From DYFT01 sp041695085 (GTDB lineage: Bacteria > Bacteroidota > Ignavibacteria > UBA10030), in NCBI GenBank assembly GCA_041695085.1, contig JBGFRO010000041.1:1-64000 (forward strand): DNA of 64,000 bases, given 5' to 3'. Made by a program: the position numbers and the translations under genes. This document shows, piece by piece, positions 33,934 through 42,764 of the stretch (position 1 is its first letter; each line of letters opens with the position of its first letter). A model generated the notes under the pieces. That model did no database searches. It saw nothing but the letters and a program-made list of their open reading frames with translations, and was not told where the DNA came from.

Positions 33934-35343
33934 TTACGCTGCCTGCAATTTCTTTGCCCGTTCGAACACTTCTTCAATCGGGCCGGCAAACATGAAGGCG
34001 CTCTCCGGAATATGATCACATTCACCCTCCAGAATCATCTTGAAACCGCGGATGGTGTCCTCGAGCTTCACGTAACGTCCTTCGTAGCCGGTGAATTGTT
34101 CCGCCACGAAGAAGGGTTGGGAAAGGAAGCGCTGAATTCTCCGCGCACGGGCGACGGTGATCTTATCTTCATCCGACAACTCATCCATGCCCAAGATATT
34201 AATAATATCCTGCAAGTCTTTGTATGTTTGCAGCGTTTCCTTCACGCGGCGTGCCACCGTGTAGTGCTCCTCACCCACCACGCCCGGCTCAAGAATGCGA
34301 GAAGTGGAGTCGAGAGGATCGACCGCCGGATAGATGCCCAGTTCCGAAATCTGACGGCTCAACACCGTCGTCGCGTCAAGGTGGCTGAAGGTGGTCGCGG
34401 GAGCAGGATCGGTTAAATCGTCCGCCGGAACGTAGATTGCCTGAACGGAGGTGATCGATCCTTTCTTCGTCGAGGTAATGCGCTCCTGCAGTTCGCCCAT
34501 CTCTGTGCCGAGCGTCGGCTGGTAACCGACGGCGGAGGGCATTCGGCCGAGAAGCGCCGACACTTCAGAGCCCGCCTGCACGAAACGAAAGATGTTGTCG
34601 ATGAACAAGAGCACATCTTTCCCTTCCATATCGCGGAAGTACTCAGCCGTCGTCAATGCCGTCAAAGCAACCCGCTGACGCGCGCCGGGGGGTTCGTTCA
34701 TTTGGCCGAAAATCAATGCGGTCTTGTCCAACACGCCAGACTCCTTCATTTCCAACCACAAGTCATTCCCTTCACGCGTCCGCTCGCCAACGCCGCCAAA
34801 CACGGAATAACCGCCGTGGTGCATCGCAATGTTGTGAATGAGCTCCTGGATAATGACCGTCTTGCCCACGCCTGCTCCACCAAAGAGTCCCGTCTTTCCC
34901 CCCTTCGTGTATGGCTCCAGCAGATCGATCACTTTGATGCCCGTTTCAAACATCTCCTTCTTCGTCGTCAACTCCTCAAAACCAGGAGCCGGTCGATGAA
35001 TCGGATAAAAATCCGTCGCTTCCACCGGACCGAGCGAATCGATCGGGTTACCGGCAACGTTCAGAAGGCGACCGAGGACTTTGGGACCGACCGGAACTTT
35101 GATCGGCGCGCCGGTGTCGATGACCTTCATTCCTTTGACGAGACCGTCCGTCGAGTCCATCGCCACGGAACGAACACGGTCTTCGCCGAGATGCTGCTGC
35201 ACTTCACAGATCAGATCTTCCTGTTGGCCCTCCACATTGACGCGAGGGATGCGGATAGCGTTCAGTATAGCCGGGAGCGCTCCTCCGGAAAAATCGACGT
35301 CGACAACAGGACCGATGACTTGGATGATACGACCTTCGTTCAT
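33934..35343 (-). CDS. atpD: F1F0 ATP synthase subunit beta
   Basis: Catalytic F1 subunit of 469 residues. The P-loop GGAGVGKT is at 155-162, followed by GERTREGNDLW, the Walker B LLFIDNIFRF and the ALLGRMPSAVGYQPTL loop. Start is ATG at 35343 (MNEGRIIQV), the usual family beginning; the frame continues to 35406 but that part is unconserved. atpC follows directly. The ypdA gene lies 77 bases upstream on the same strand. Confidence 0.97.
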   Translation of the reverse strand: MNEGRIIQVIGPVVDVDFSGGALPAILNAIRIPRVNVEGQQEDLICEVQQHLGEDRVRSVAMDSTDGLVKGMKVIDTGAPIKVPVGPKVLGRLLNVAGNPIDSLGPVEATDFYPIHRPAPGFEELTTKKEMFETGIKVIDLLEPYTKGGKTGLFGGAGVGKTVIIQELIHNIAMHHGGYSVFGGVGERTREGNDLWLEMKESGVLDKTALIFGQMNEPPGARQRVALTALTTAEYFRDMEGKDVLLFIDNIFRFVQAGSEVSALLGRMPSAVGYQPTLGTEMGELQERITSTKKGSITSVQAIYVPADDLTDPAPATTFSHLDATTVLSRQISELGIYPAVDPLDSTSRILEPGVVGEEHYTVARRVKETLQTYKDLQDIINILGMDELSDEDKITVARARRIQRFLSQPFFVAEQFTGYEGRYVKLEDTIRGFKMILEGECDHIPESAFMFAGPIEEVFERAKKLQAA

Positions 35344-35420
35344 TGCATGCCTTTCGTTGGATAAATCAGGGGTGGTTAAAAAAATGAAGTGCGCCAAAAT
35401 ACTCAATCAGCCCCCAAAAA

Positions 35421-36386
35421 TCAACGACGATTTTTGATGTGACGGACGATCTGTACCCCATGAAGTCGCCCGTTCTCGATAAAGATCTTGTTGTTGTACT
35501 TGCCTGCTGCAATCGAACCGGCAACAAACAGGCCGTGCACATTGGTCTGCATCGTTTCCGCATCGTGCAGAGGAGCCAGGCTCTCGGCATCAAAATCGAC
35601 TCCGGCCTTTCGAAGAAGCGAGTTATCCGGCCGATATCCGATCATGACGAAGACCGCGTCACACGGCAGCTCGAGAGCGTGTTTCCCGCGAAGACGAACA
35701 GCATCAGCGAGTATCTCAACGACCTCAGTCTCAAAGTAAGCAACGATCTCTCCGTTCTTGATGCGATTCTCTATGTCGGGCAGGATCCAGTACTTCACCC
35801 CATCGCTCAACGTCATCCCCCGATGGATGAGTGAAACGGAGGCGCCGTGGCGGAAGAGATCCAGGGCAATTTCGACAGCAGAGTTCTTTCCACCGACTAC
35901 GACTACTCTGCGACCCGCGAACTCATACGGCTCCGAATAATATCTCCTCACATGCGGAAGTTGTGCCCCAGGGACATCGAATGGATTGGGATGATCGAAA
36001 TATCCCGTGGCTATGACAACGTTGCGGGCTTCGTATTGTTGAGAAGGGGTTTCGACGAGAAAAATATCTCCCTTTTTGGCGATCTGCTTGACTTCTTGGC
36101 CTACTCTGACATCGAGATGATAATACTTGGCGACAGACAGGTAGTATTTGATGCACTCTATTCGGGTGGGACGAAGTCCGGCCGTGACGAAGGGCACCCC
36201 TCCTATTTCGAGCAAATCCGGTGTAGAGAAAAAGACAAGCTGATGTGGAAATCGACGGATCGCATCCACGACAGATCCTTTGTCCAGAACAATGTGGGAG
36301 AGTCCAGCTTTTTTTGCCTCAATAGCACAGGAAAGTCCTGCAGGACCGGCGCCGATGATAAGGATATCGAATGGACTTTGGCTCAT
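35421..36386 (-). CDS. ypdA: YpdA-family bacillithiol disulfide reductase-like flavoprotein
   Basis: FAD/NADPH reductase of 321 residues. FAD motif GAGPAG at 12-17, RRFPHQLVFFSTPDLLEIG, NADPH motif VVVGGKNSAVEIA, FVMIGYRPD and the C-terminal GLFVAGSIAAGKYNNKIFIENG are typical of YpdA/Bdr. The CxxC redox pair of thioredoxin reductase is absent, as in this family, which reduces bacillithiol disulfide. That implies a bacillithiol-type thiol in this organism, in line with reports from Chlorobi and Bacteroidetes. It is the gene before atpD, and the tRNA-Thr lies 44 bases upstream on the same strand. Confidence 0.88.
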   Translation of the reverse strand: MSQSPFDILIIGAGPAGLSCAIEAKKAGLSHIVLDKGSVVDAIRRFPHQLVFFSTPDLLEIGGVPFVTAGLRPTRIECIKYYLSVAKYYHLDVRVGQEVKQIAKKGDIFLVETPSQQYEARNVVIATGYFDHPNPFDVPGAQLPHVRRYYSEPYEFAGRRVVVVGGKNSAVEIALDLFRHGASVSLIHRGMTLSDGVKYWILPDIENRIKNGEIVAYFETEVVEILADAVRLRGKHALELPCDAVFVMIGYRPDNSLLRKAGVDFDAESLAPLHDAETMQTNVHGLFVAGSIAAGKYNNKIFIENGRLHGVQIVRHIKNRR

Positions 36387-36430
36387 GACAATAAAAAATC
36401 CGCTTCACGCGGACTTTGAGAATACTGATG

Positions 36431-36502
<72 letters not shown>

Positions 36503-36597
36503 AACATTTCACAATCGCGGCATCGGGACTGCTCTACCGCAGCCTCTCCCGATGTTGTCTATCGGGAAATTTCATCACCATAAAAAACTGGCACACC

Positions 36598-36626
36598 AAT
36601 ATACAAAAAACCGACTCGGCGGGCAA
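36598..36626 (-). promoter_or_regulatory. Putative tRNA-Thr promoter
   Basis: TTGCCC (36626-36621) and TATATT (36603-36598) with a 17-base spacer on the minus strand, about 90 bases upstream of the mature tRNA 5' end. Confidence 0.6.
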
Positions 36627-36641
36627 GGTGATTTTCGGGAC

Positions 36642-36670
36642 TTGACATCTTCCGGCAGAGATTGTACTAT
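36642..36670 (+). promoter_or_regulatory. Near-consensus promoter for the 56-residue protein gene
   Basis: TTGACA (36642-36647) and TACTAT (36665-36670) separated by 17 bases. The start point should be near 36677, giving a leader of about 49 bases before the ATG at 36726. Confidence 0.75.
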
Positions 36671-36725
36671 GCACGTGAATCCCCACCGACCTTCACTACC
36701 CACCACATTACGACAGGAGGAAACG

Positions 36726-36896
36726 ATGAAAGGCCACGCTCCTTTGAAATCACCTCACGAACAACAGCGCCTTCTGCTGCGAAAATCCGGCGCACAAAAT
36801 AAGAACGGCTTCAAACTCAAACAGAATCAGCGTCAGCTCAAGCTCGTCCGAGCCATGAGCGCCGGCCGCGTGCGTGGAGGACACTCCTTTCACTGA
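36726..36896 (+). CDS. Small basic protein, 56 residues, unknown function
   Basis: I do not recognise a family. The gene is well supported by signals: a TTGACA/TACTAT promoter, AGGAGG at 36715-36720 five bases before the ATG, and a long terminator right after the stop. The protein is rich in Lys, Arg and Gln (RLLLRKSGAQNKNGFKLKQN) with several histidines and no hydrophobic segment or cysteine, suggesting a nucleic-acid- or ribosome-binding peptide. It stands alone between tRNA-Thr and the PHP-domain gene. The strong signals imply high expression. Confidence 0.78.
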   Translation: MKGHAPLKSPHEQQRLLLRKSGAQNKNGFKLKQNQRQLKLVRAMSAGRVRGGHSFH

Positions 36897-36928
36897 CGCA
36901 TACCAGCATTCTTGTCGGTTACCCACAG

Positions 36929-36958
36929 AAAAGGCGACGAGCATGCTCGTCGCCTTTT
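36929..36958. terminator. Strong bidirectional terminator
   Basis: AAAAGGCGACGAG (36929-36941) and CTCGTCGCCTTTT (36946-36958) form a perfect 13-bp stem with loop CATG, with A and T tails on the two sides. It lies 33 bases after the small-protein stop codon and serves the converging PHP-domain gene as well. Confidence 0.88.
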
Positions 36959-37013
36959 GTATTGAATGGAGTTCAACAGCTCTGCCCTCTCGCACCCAAC
37001 ACAAGTCTGCCAA

Positions 37014-38012
37014 TCACTTCGACAAGACGAACACCGGTTGAATCCATGCGACAAAGCCACCGGAGTCAGTCACCTTTACCCGTACGTATCGTTCGTCTCC
37101 CCGCAACCGATATGTTGAGATCAAATCGTAGCTCCGCGCCAGAACCGTTCCTCCTGCTCCGATGAACTCTGTTCGGTACTTAAACGAAGACTTTTGCTTG
37201 ATGCGCACTTCGATTGTCAGCGGACTCACCATCACATCCTCCAATTCGACACCGGTGCTCGCGTAGAAGAGCCCTGCCTCTAAATTGTCGATAATCTCCC
37301 CAGCCTCAAGCTTTCGTGCCTTAACTGCGACCCATCCTCTTCCCGGATTCGAGCGGTGTGGTCCAAACTCTCCCGTGAAATGGTGCGCGTCATCGACGGC
37401 AATTCCATAAATTCTCATGCCGGCGGTCAAAAGAAAGTCCCACACCTCCTCCAAACCCGGCACGCCTCCTCCGCCGTGATTGTGGACAAGCGGATGACCG
37501 TTGTAGATTTCCAGGAGATTGTTGTTCTTCACTTTCAACAAGGTGTGGTGATCGATAGCCCAACCGAAATTCGGATGATTGATATGCGGTGCACCGTTCA
37601 CCCGCCTCACCTCATCCACATTTTTTTGAATCGTCCCCAACAGCGTCGTATCGGTTTGGGGAGCAAGTAGACCCGGAATGTTCAGCCCATTGACATGAAT
37701 CGGCTTCTGCTGAAAGCTCGATGTCAGTTCTTCGCCCGGAATGAGTAGGAACGACGAGTCGACAAGGTGCGAAAGCGTTTTCGGATCGGTAAAGATATTA
37801 TGGTCGGAGAGGACAAGGAAGTGATAACCGTTCCGCTTGTACCACTGGGCGACAACCTCAGGCGGAGAGTCTCCATCGCTCATCGTGGTGTGAGTGTGCG
37901 TATTCCCCTTCCACCATGTCATCCCCTGCGTATTCTGTAGCTCGAAACGAGGTCCCTCGCCAGCTTTCACCTGGAGCACCATAAGAGCGTACAGTATGAG
38001 ATGTGAAATCAT
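37014..38012 (-). CDS. PHP-domain metal-dependent phosphoesterase-like protein, exported
   Basis: Protein of 332 residues with a probable signal peptide (about 1-17). The PHP motifs are GNTHTHTTMSDGD (His39, His41, Asp46), VLSDHN, and a later HINHPNFGW. Family members hydrolyse phosphoesters such as histidinol phosphate or DNA 3' ends, but exported versions are of unknown substrate. The C-terminal part (residues about 250-332) forms a beta-sandwich-like extension. Its ATG overlaps the stop codon of the phosphatase gene (ATGA), so the two are translationally coupled. Confidence 0.82.
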   Translation of the reverse strand: MISHLILYALMVLQVKAGEGPRFELQNTQGMTWWKGNTHTHTTMSDGDSPPEVVAQWYKRNGYHFLVLSDHNIFTDPKTLSHLVDSSFLLIPGEELTSSFQQKPIHVNGLNIPGLLAPQTDTTLLGTIQKNVDEVRRVNGAPHINHPNFGWAIDHHTLLKVKNNNLLEIYNGHPLVHNHGGGGVPGLEEVWDFLLTAGMRIYGIAVDDAHHFTGEFGPHRSNPGRGWVAVKARKLEAGEIIDNLEAGLFYASTGVELEDVMVSPLTIEVRIKQKSSFKYRTEFIGAGGTVLARSYDLISTYRLRGDERYVRVKVTDSGGFVAWIQPVFVLSK

Positions 38013-39175
38013 ATCTTCTCCGTCGTTGTGTCGCCATCCAATCGTTTGATGATGAAGAAAGTTGTGTCGTCACGCAGTTCCGCATTTCCGCGGAACGAAA
38101 TAAGATCCCAGAGGAGGGCTTCCTTGATCTCCGGCGCAGATGACATACCGTTCCGAGCCACAACATCGATGATGCGATGTTCGCCGAACTCATGCCCCCC
38201 TTCGTTCACACCTTCCACAACGCCATCTGTATACAGAACGAGGACATCGCCCGGCGCCAATTCCCCTTGCTCTGTCTCGATGGTCGTCTCGTACACTCTC
38301 TGACCATTCCACGCTTGATCGATGGGAGAAGATGATCCACCGTTGTTGGATGGTGTAAGACCTAAGGCTGCTCCATTCGGTCGGAGCTTCTTCCAATGAC
38401 CCTGGAAGGGATGATAGAGAACCGCGGGAGTATGCCCGGCGCGGCAATAGCGGAAGGTGCCATCTTCGAACAACTGGACGAGGGCGATCGTCAGGAAATA
38501 GTTCTTCTTCAATTGGCCATAGAGATAACGGTTGAGACGAATCAACAACTCCCTTGGATCGCTGCATTCGCGCGCAAGCAACTGCAAAGCGGTCTGAACC
38601 TTAACCATGTAGAGTGCCGCCGACATCCCTTTCCCCGACACGTCTCCAATCACCACGAGCGAACTGCCTTCCGACAATGTCAACAGGTCGTAGTAATCGC
38701 CACCAACATTCAACGCGACCTCGCTGTGTGCGGCGAGCGAATATCCACGCGGCGGCGAAAGCTCGTGAGGAAGCAGACTCAACTGAATCTCGCGCGCAAG
38801 ATCGATCTCGTTCTTCGTGATGAGCTTATCCGCGACCTCGAGCGCGAGAAGGAAATTCATCACGAGGAACGAGTAGAACGCGTACGAAAGCTCCGATGTA
38901 TAGAAACTATAGAACAGCCCGAAGAGGGCAATCGCATAGAACAGGCGCCTTGCAGGTGTGAGGCGCAGAAGAAACGCAAGGAAGAGGTTCCAGCAGAAGA
39001 TGAAGACGTTCTTGATGGACTTCGGTTGTTTAGCCTCGGGCTTGACGTGTCGAAGGTAGAACTCATACGTCCCTTTTGCATCGATATTGACGAGCCGTTC
39101 GAGCTCTTTGACCGACATGCCACTCGTCAACACATCGTAGAAATTCCTGATTGATTCCGTCGTTTTCTTGATCAT
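38009..39175 (-). CDS. RsbU/SpoIIE-type PP2C serine phosphatase with membrane segment
   Basis: Protein of 388 residues. An N-terminal cytoplasmic part is followed by hydrophobic helices at about 58-72 and 78-112, a short coiled linker (ITKNEIDLAREIQLSLLP), and a SpoIIE phosphatase domain. Metal-binding acids are in NVGGDYYDL, VIGDVSGKG, LVLYTDGVVEG and ELRDDTTFFIIK. Such enzymes usually control partner-switching pathways by dephosphorylating an anti-anti-sigma factor; no such partner gene is in the window. Coupled to the PHP-domain gene. Confidence 0.88.
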   Translation of the reverse strand: MIKKTTESIRNFYDVLTSGMSVKELERLVNIDAKGTYEFYLRHVKPEAKQPKSIKNVFIFCWNLFLAFLLRLTPARRLFYAIALFGLFYSFYTSELSYAFYSFLVMNFLLALEVADKLITKNEIDLAREIQLSLLPHELSPPRGYSLAAHSEVALNVGGDYYDLLTLSEGSSLVVIGDVSGKGMSAALYMVKVQTALQLLARECSDPRELLIRLNRYLYGQLKKNYFLTIALVQLFEDGTFRYCRAGHTPAVLYHPFQGHWKKLRPNGAALGLTPSNNGGSSSPIDQAWNGQRVYETTIETEQGELAPGDVLVLYTDGVVEGVNEGGHEFGEHRIIDVVARNGMSSAPEIKEALLWDLISFRGNAELRDDTTFFIIKRLDGDTTTEKI

Positions 39176-39292
39176 AAGGCGGGAACGGTGTCGTAAGCGA
39201 AAAAGAACTTCAGCAGAAAATACGCAATTCCCTGAAAAAAGATCTCAGAATTCCTTTTCGATCGAGATGCGCCGCTTCTTAGTAGAAGCGAG

Positions 39293-40690
39293 CTATGGTG
39301 TGCGAATTCCCGGCTCCGTCATCGCTCGCACATCCAACACCTTATCAAGTTGCTCCCGAGTCATCAATCCTCGTTCAAGCACGAGTTGGCGAAGGGACTT
39401 ACCGGTGGATCGGGCTTCCTTCACAATCTCCGCGACGGTAAGATAGCCGATGTACGGATTCAGCGCCGTTGCAATGCTAGCGCTGTTCTCCGCGTACCAC
39501 TTACAGCGTTCTTGATCAGCAGTGATGCCGTTGAGACACTTTGTGCAAAAGACCTCCAGCGCATTTCTTAGAATTTCGATCCCGTGAAGCAGATTGAACG
39601 CCACCACAGGCATCATCACGTTGAGTTCGAGTTGCCCTGCTTGCGCCGCAAAGAGGATCGTCGTGTCGCAGCCGAGGACCTGGTAGCACACCTGTTGCAG
39701 CATCTCTGCGATCGAGGGGTTCACCTTACCAGGCATGATGGAGGAACCCGGTTGAACTGGCGGGAGTTGAATCTCGGCTAATCCGGTATTCGGCCCAGAT
39801 GCAAGAAGCCGGATGTCACTCGCAATACGTACAACATCCTGAGCCAGATTGCGCAGAGCGCCGGAGAGCTCGACCATCGGTCTGAGACTCTGCATTGCTT
39901 CGAAATAATCGCCGGCAGGATAGAGCTCCAGACCAAGCTGGGCGCGGAGCTGTTCGACCATCCGCTTTCGATATTCCGGATGGGCGTTCAATCCGGTACC
40001 GGTGGCCGTCCCTCCGATCCCCAATTCCCTGGATGCATTTGCGGCGCGACCGACTGCTTCGCGATGTTTCCGAATATTCACACCGTACGCTGTAAACTCC
40101 TGCCCCAGCCGAACAGGCGTGGCGTCCATCAGATGCGTTCGCCCCGCTTTTACGATGCCGTCAAACTCATGTCCTTTGGCGAGCAATTCTTTTTCAAACT
40201 TCTCCAGCACGCCGAGAAGCTTCTCCGTCTCAAGAAGTGAGGCGATCCGGATGGCGGTCGGACAGACGTCGTTCGTCGATTGCGCCATGTTGACGTGATC
40301 GTTTGGACTGACAAGCTTATAGTCACCCTTTGTGCCGCCGAGGAGCTCGATGGCCCGATTCGCGAGGACTTCATTACAATTCATGTTGTGTGATGTCCCC
40401 GCGCCTGCCTGATACACATCTACAACGAACCAGGACCGATGTTGTCCCTGTAACACCTCGTCTGCGGCCTGCACAATGGCATCGGCAATCCGGCCTTCGA
40501 GCAATCCGAGTTCCCTGTTCACGATCGCCGCGGCGCGTTTGATGTGAATGGTCGCTTCAACGTATGACGGTTTCGGCTTCAGCCCGCTTATCGGGTAATT
40601 CTCCACCGCCCGCAGCGTCTGGATACCGTAATACGCATCCGCCGGAATCTCCCTTGTCCCCAGGGAGTCTGTTTCGATTCGGGTCGTCAT
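39293..40690 (-). CDS. aspA: Aspartate ammonia-lyase
   Basis: Converts aspartate to fumarate and ammonia. It belongs to the fumarase C/aspartase superfamily; the signature SSIMPGKVNP is present, and AGAGTSHNMNCNEVLANRA, AAQAGQLELNVMMPV and KCLNGITADQERC match aspartase better than class II fumarase. Catalytic serine lies in the SSIMPGK loop. Start used is the ATG at 40690 (MTTRIETD); an ATG five codons upstream is possible. Neighbouring class I fumarase and the glutamate dehydrogenases at 48-56 kb suggest amino-acid carbon entering the TCA cycle. A class II fumarase cannot be wholly excluded. Confidence 0.85.
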   Translation of the reverse strand: MTTRIETDSLGTREIPADAYYGIQTLRAVENYPISGLKPKPSYVEATIHIKRAAAIVNRELGLLEGRIADAIVQAADEVLQGQHRSWFVVDVYQAGAGTSHNMNCNEVLANRAIELLGGTKGDYKLVSPNDHVNMAQSTNDVCPTAIRIASLLETEKLLGVLEKFEKELLAKGHEFDGIVKAGRTHLMDATPVRLGQEFTAYGVNIRKHREAVGRAANASRELGIGGTATGTGLNAHPEYRKRMVEQLRAQLGLELYPAGDYFEAMQSLRPMVELSGALRNLAQDVVRIASDIRLLASGPNTGLAEIQLPPVQPGSSIMPGKVNPSIAEMLQQVCYQVLGCDTTILFAAQAGQLELNVMMPVVAFNLLHGIEILRNALEVFCTKCLNGITADQERCKWYAENSASIATALNPYIGYLTVAEIVKEARSTGKSLRQLVLERGLMTREQLDKVLDVRAMTEPGIRTP

Positions 40691-40795
40691 GATACTTTCC
40701 TCCATTCAAATCCGAGCGAGTTGTTTCGTCGATACCTCCCTCCCCCGATGCATCAGCAGCCCCACTGCGGGCGTGATGGGTGAAATCGACCATGC

Positions 40796-41143
40796 TCAAG
40801 CCATCTGCCGGTGGTGAGAGTGAGGCACTGAACGAAGCCAGCCGTACTTTGTGAAGTCGGTCCTGCCCTTCACAAAGCGGACGCCCTCTTTTTCGAGAAG
40901 TGCCTTTTGTTTTCGATAGGTGGAGGAATGTCTTGGGAAAGCAATTTCTCCGCGCGCAGTGATCACCCGATGCCATGGAACCCCGGATTTGGGCGGCAAC
41001 TTGTGAAGGGCGTACCCAACAAGACGCGCCTGCCGGGGAAAACCGCTCTGTTCAGCCACCTCGGCGTACGAGGCCACCTTTCCGCGTGGAATCGCGCGAA
41101 CCGTTTCCCAGATTGTTTCGAAGGTGCGAAGGTAACCACTCAC
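40796..41143 (-). CDS. Alkyltransferase-like protein (ATL), MGMT family
   Basis: Protein of 115 residues with the DNA-binding domain of O6-alkylguanine-DNA alkyltransferase (IPRGKVASYAEVAEQSG, ARLVGYALHKLP). The acceptor cysteine motif PCHRV reads PWHRV, with Trp57 in place of Cys, so it cannot take the alkyl group. This is the ATL type, which binds alkylated guanine and passes the lesion to nucleotide excision repair. It lies 36 bases after the fumarase gene and 105 bases before aspA. Confidence 0.9.
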   Translation of the reverse strand: MSGYLRTFETIWETVRAIPRGKVASYAEVAEQSGFPRQARLVGYALHKLPPKSGVPWHRVITARGEIAFPRHSSTYRKQKALLEKEGVRFVKGRTDFTKYGWLRSVPHSHHRQMA

Positions 41144-41179
41144 TGCGAATGTTCCACCTGCAATCCAATCACAGGTCGT

Positions 41180-42709
41180 CTATTCGGTGAAGGCCGGTTC
41201 TGCAAGCCGGGAAAGTTCAACGGCCGAGCTCTTCTCCACATCGGCGTGCAGGCTGTTGCCGTGTGCGTCCATGGTCACGATCGCGGGAAAATCCTTCACG
41301 CGCACATGCCACATTGCCTCCGGAACGCCGAATTCCTCCAGAAAATGAACCCCTTCAACTTCTTCGATGCAGCGTGCGTAGTACTGCGCAGCGCCACCGA
41401 TGGCATTGAGATAGACCGCTCCCGACTCTTTCAATGCGGCCAAAGTCTTCGATCCCATACCCCCCTTTCCTATCACAGCCCTCACGCCAAACTTCTTGAT
41501 GATGGTTCCTTGATACGGCTCCTCACGGATGCTTGTTGTGGGGCCTGCGGCATTCATCGTCCAGCGGTCGCCCCGTTTCAGCGCTACTGGTCCACAATGA
41601 TAGATGACCCCTCCCTTCAAATCGACGGGGGAGTCGTGTGACATGAGATGATGATGGAAGAGGTCGCGCCCCATATGTAAGGTTCCGTTGAGCAAGACGA
41701 CGTCGCCGACCTTCAGACTCCTCACCTGTTCTTCGGAAAGGGGTGTCGACAGCCGTACTTCGCGGCCGGTCAGCGTCAAATCCTCTTGACGCGCGAGCTT
41801 CATCGTCGGTGAATCGTCGCGATAGAGCCACCGCTTGATCTTGCCTGTGGATGAATCGAGTACTACACCAAGACGACGAAAGGCCCAGCAGTCGTAGGCG
41901 ACACTAACAAAGAAACTCGCCGGCAGTCGGTGATATGCCCCGATCTTGCAGCCGATGAGTGTCACGTTGCCGCCGAATCCCATCGTACCGATGCCGAGCT
42001 TGTTGGCGTTCTCCATGATGTACGTTTCGAGTTTCGCAAGGTCCGGATTCGGATTGATATCATCCAGTGGGCGGAAGAGTTGCTGTTTCGCCAACTCGTA
42101 ACCGGAGGTGCGATCGCCGCCGATACCAACGCCGATGGCTCCGATGCTGCAACCTTGTCCTTGCGCCTGCCAGACGGCATGTAGAATGCACTTGCGAATG
42201 CCGTCGAGAGTGCGGTCAGCGCGACCGAGGTTGGGGAGCTCACACGGTAAGGAGTACTGAATGTTTTTGTTCTCACATCCCCCTCCTTTCAAAAGCAATT
42301 TCACTTCGATGTCGTCTTCTTCCCACTGCTCGAAGTAGACGGCCGGAGTGCCGGCGCCGAGATTATTGCCGCTGTTCTTGCCGGTCAGGGAATCGACCGA
42401 ATTGGGGCGCAACTTTCCCGCCTTCGTTGCTTCCGCGATCGCTTCGTCGATAAGTTTTCTCATCACAATTTGGTTTGCTCCGATGGGCGTCTTGATTTTG
42501 AACGTCGGCATGCCCGTGTCTTGACAGATGGGTCCGCAATTCGCGGCAGCCATGTCGACGTTGACAGCGATGGTGTTTAATGCGAGATCGGATTGCGTCC
42601 CTTTTCGTTCTCGTTCCATCGCGTCCTTGATTGCACGCCTCACATCGGGGGGGAGGTTGGTAGAAGTTTCAACGATCAGATCATACATGCTTTGCTTGAA
42701 ATGTTCCAT
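41180..42709 (-). CDS. fumA: Class I fumarate hydratase, iron-sulfur type
   Basis: [4Fe-4S] enzyme hydrating fumarate to malate, single chain of 509 residues with alpha and beta parts fused. Cluster cysteines include Cys58 or Cys62 in NCGPICQDTG, and those in GGGCENKN and GQGCSIGAIGVGIGG. The C-terminal part has MGRDLFHHHL, YHCGPV and GKGGMGSKT. ATL and aspA follow on the same strand, so fumarate made by aspartase can be used directly. Confidence 0.94.
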   Translation of the reverse strand: MEHFKQSMYDLIVETSTNLPPDVRRAIKDAMERERKGTQSDLALNTIAVNVDMAAANCGPICQDTGMPTFKIKTPIGANQIVMRKLIDEAIAEATKAGKLRPNSVDSLTGKNSGNNLGAGTPAVYFEQWEEDDIEVKLLLKGGGCENKNIQYSLPCELPNLGRADRTLDGIRKCILHAVWQAQGQGCSIGAIGVGIGGDRTSGYELAKQQLFRPLDDINPNPDLAKLETYIMENANKLGIGTMGFGGNVTLIGCKIGAYHRLPASFFVSVAYDCWAFRRLGVVLDSSTGKIKRWLYRDDSPTMKLARQEDLTLTGREVRLSTPLSEEQVRSLKVGDVVLLNGTLHMGRDLFHHHLMSHDSPVDLKGGVIYHCGPVALKRGDRWTMNAAGPTTSIREEPYQGTIIKKFGVRAVIGKGGMGSKTLAALKESGAVYLNAIGGAAQYYARCIEEVEGVHFLEEFGVPEAMWHVRVKDFPAIVTMDAHGNSLHADVEKSSAVELSRLAEPAFTE

Positions 42710-42764
42710 TGTTCACATCCTTTGTGCGTTCTGTTCGGTGGTGCGTGGCTCAAATATACCCTTT

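Noticed and set aside
35415..35436. Hairpin AAAAATC/GATTTTT at the end of ypdA as a terminator
   Set aside because: It overlaps the last codons, has no separate T tract, and atpD follows closely on the same strand.
39293..40690. Class II fumarase (fumC) for the aspartase gene
   Set aside because: AAQAGQLELNV and KCLNGITADQE fit aspartase better, and a fumarase is already encoded next door; not fully excluded.
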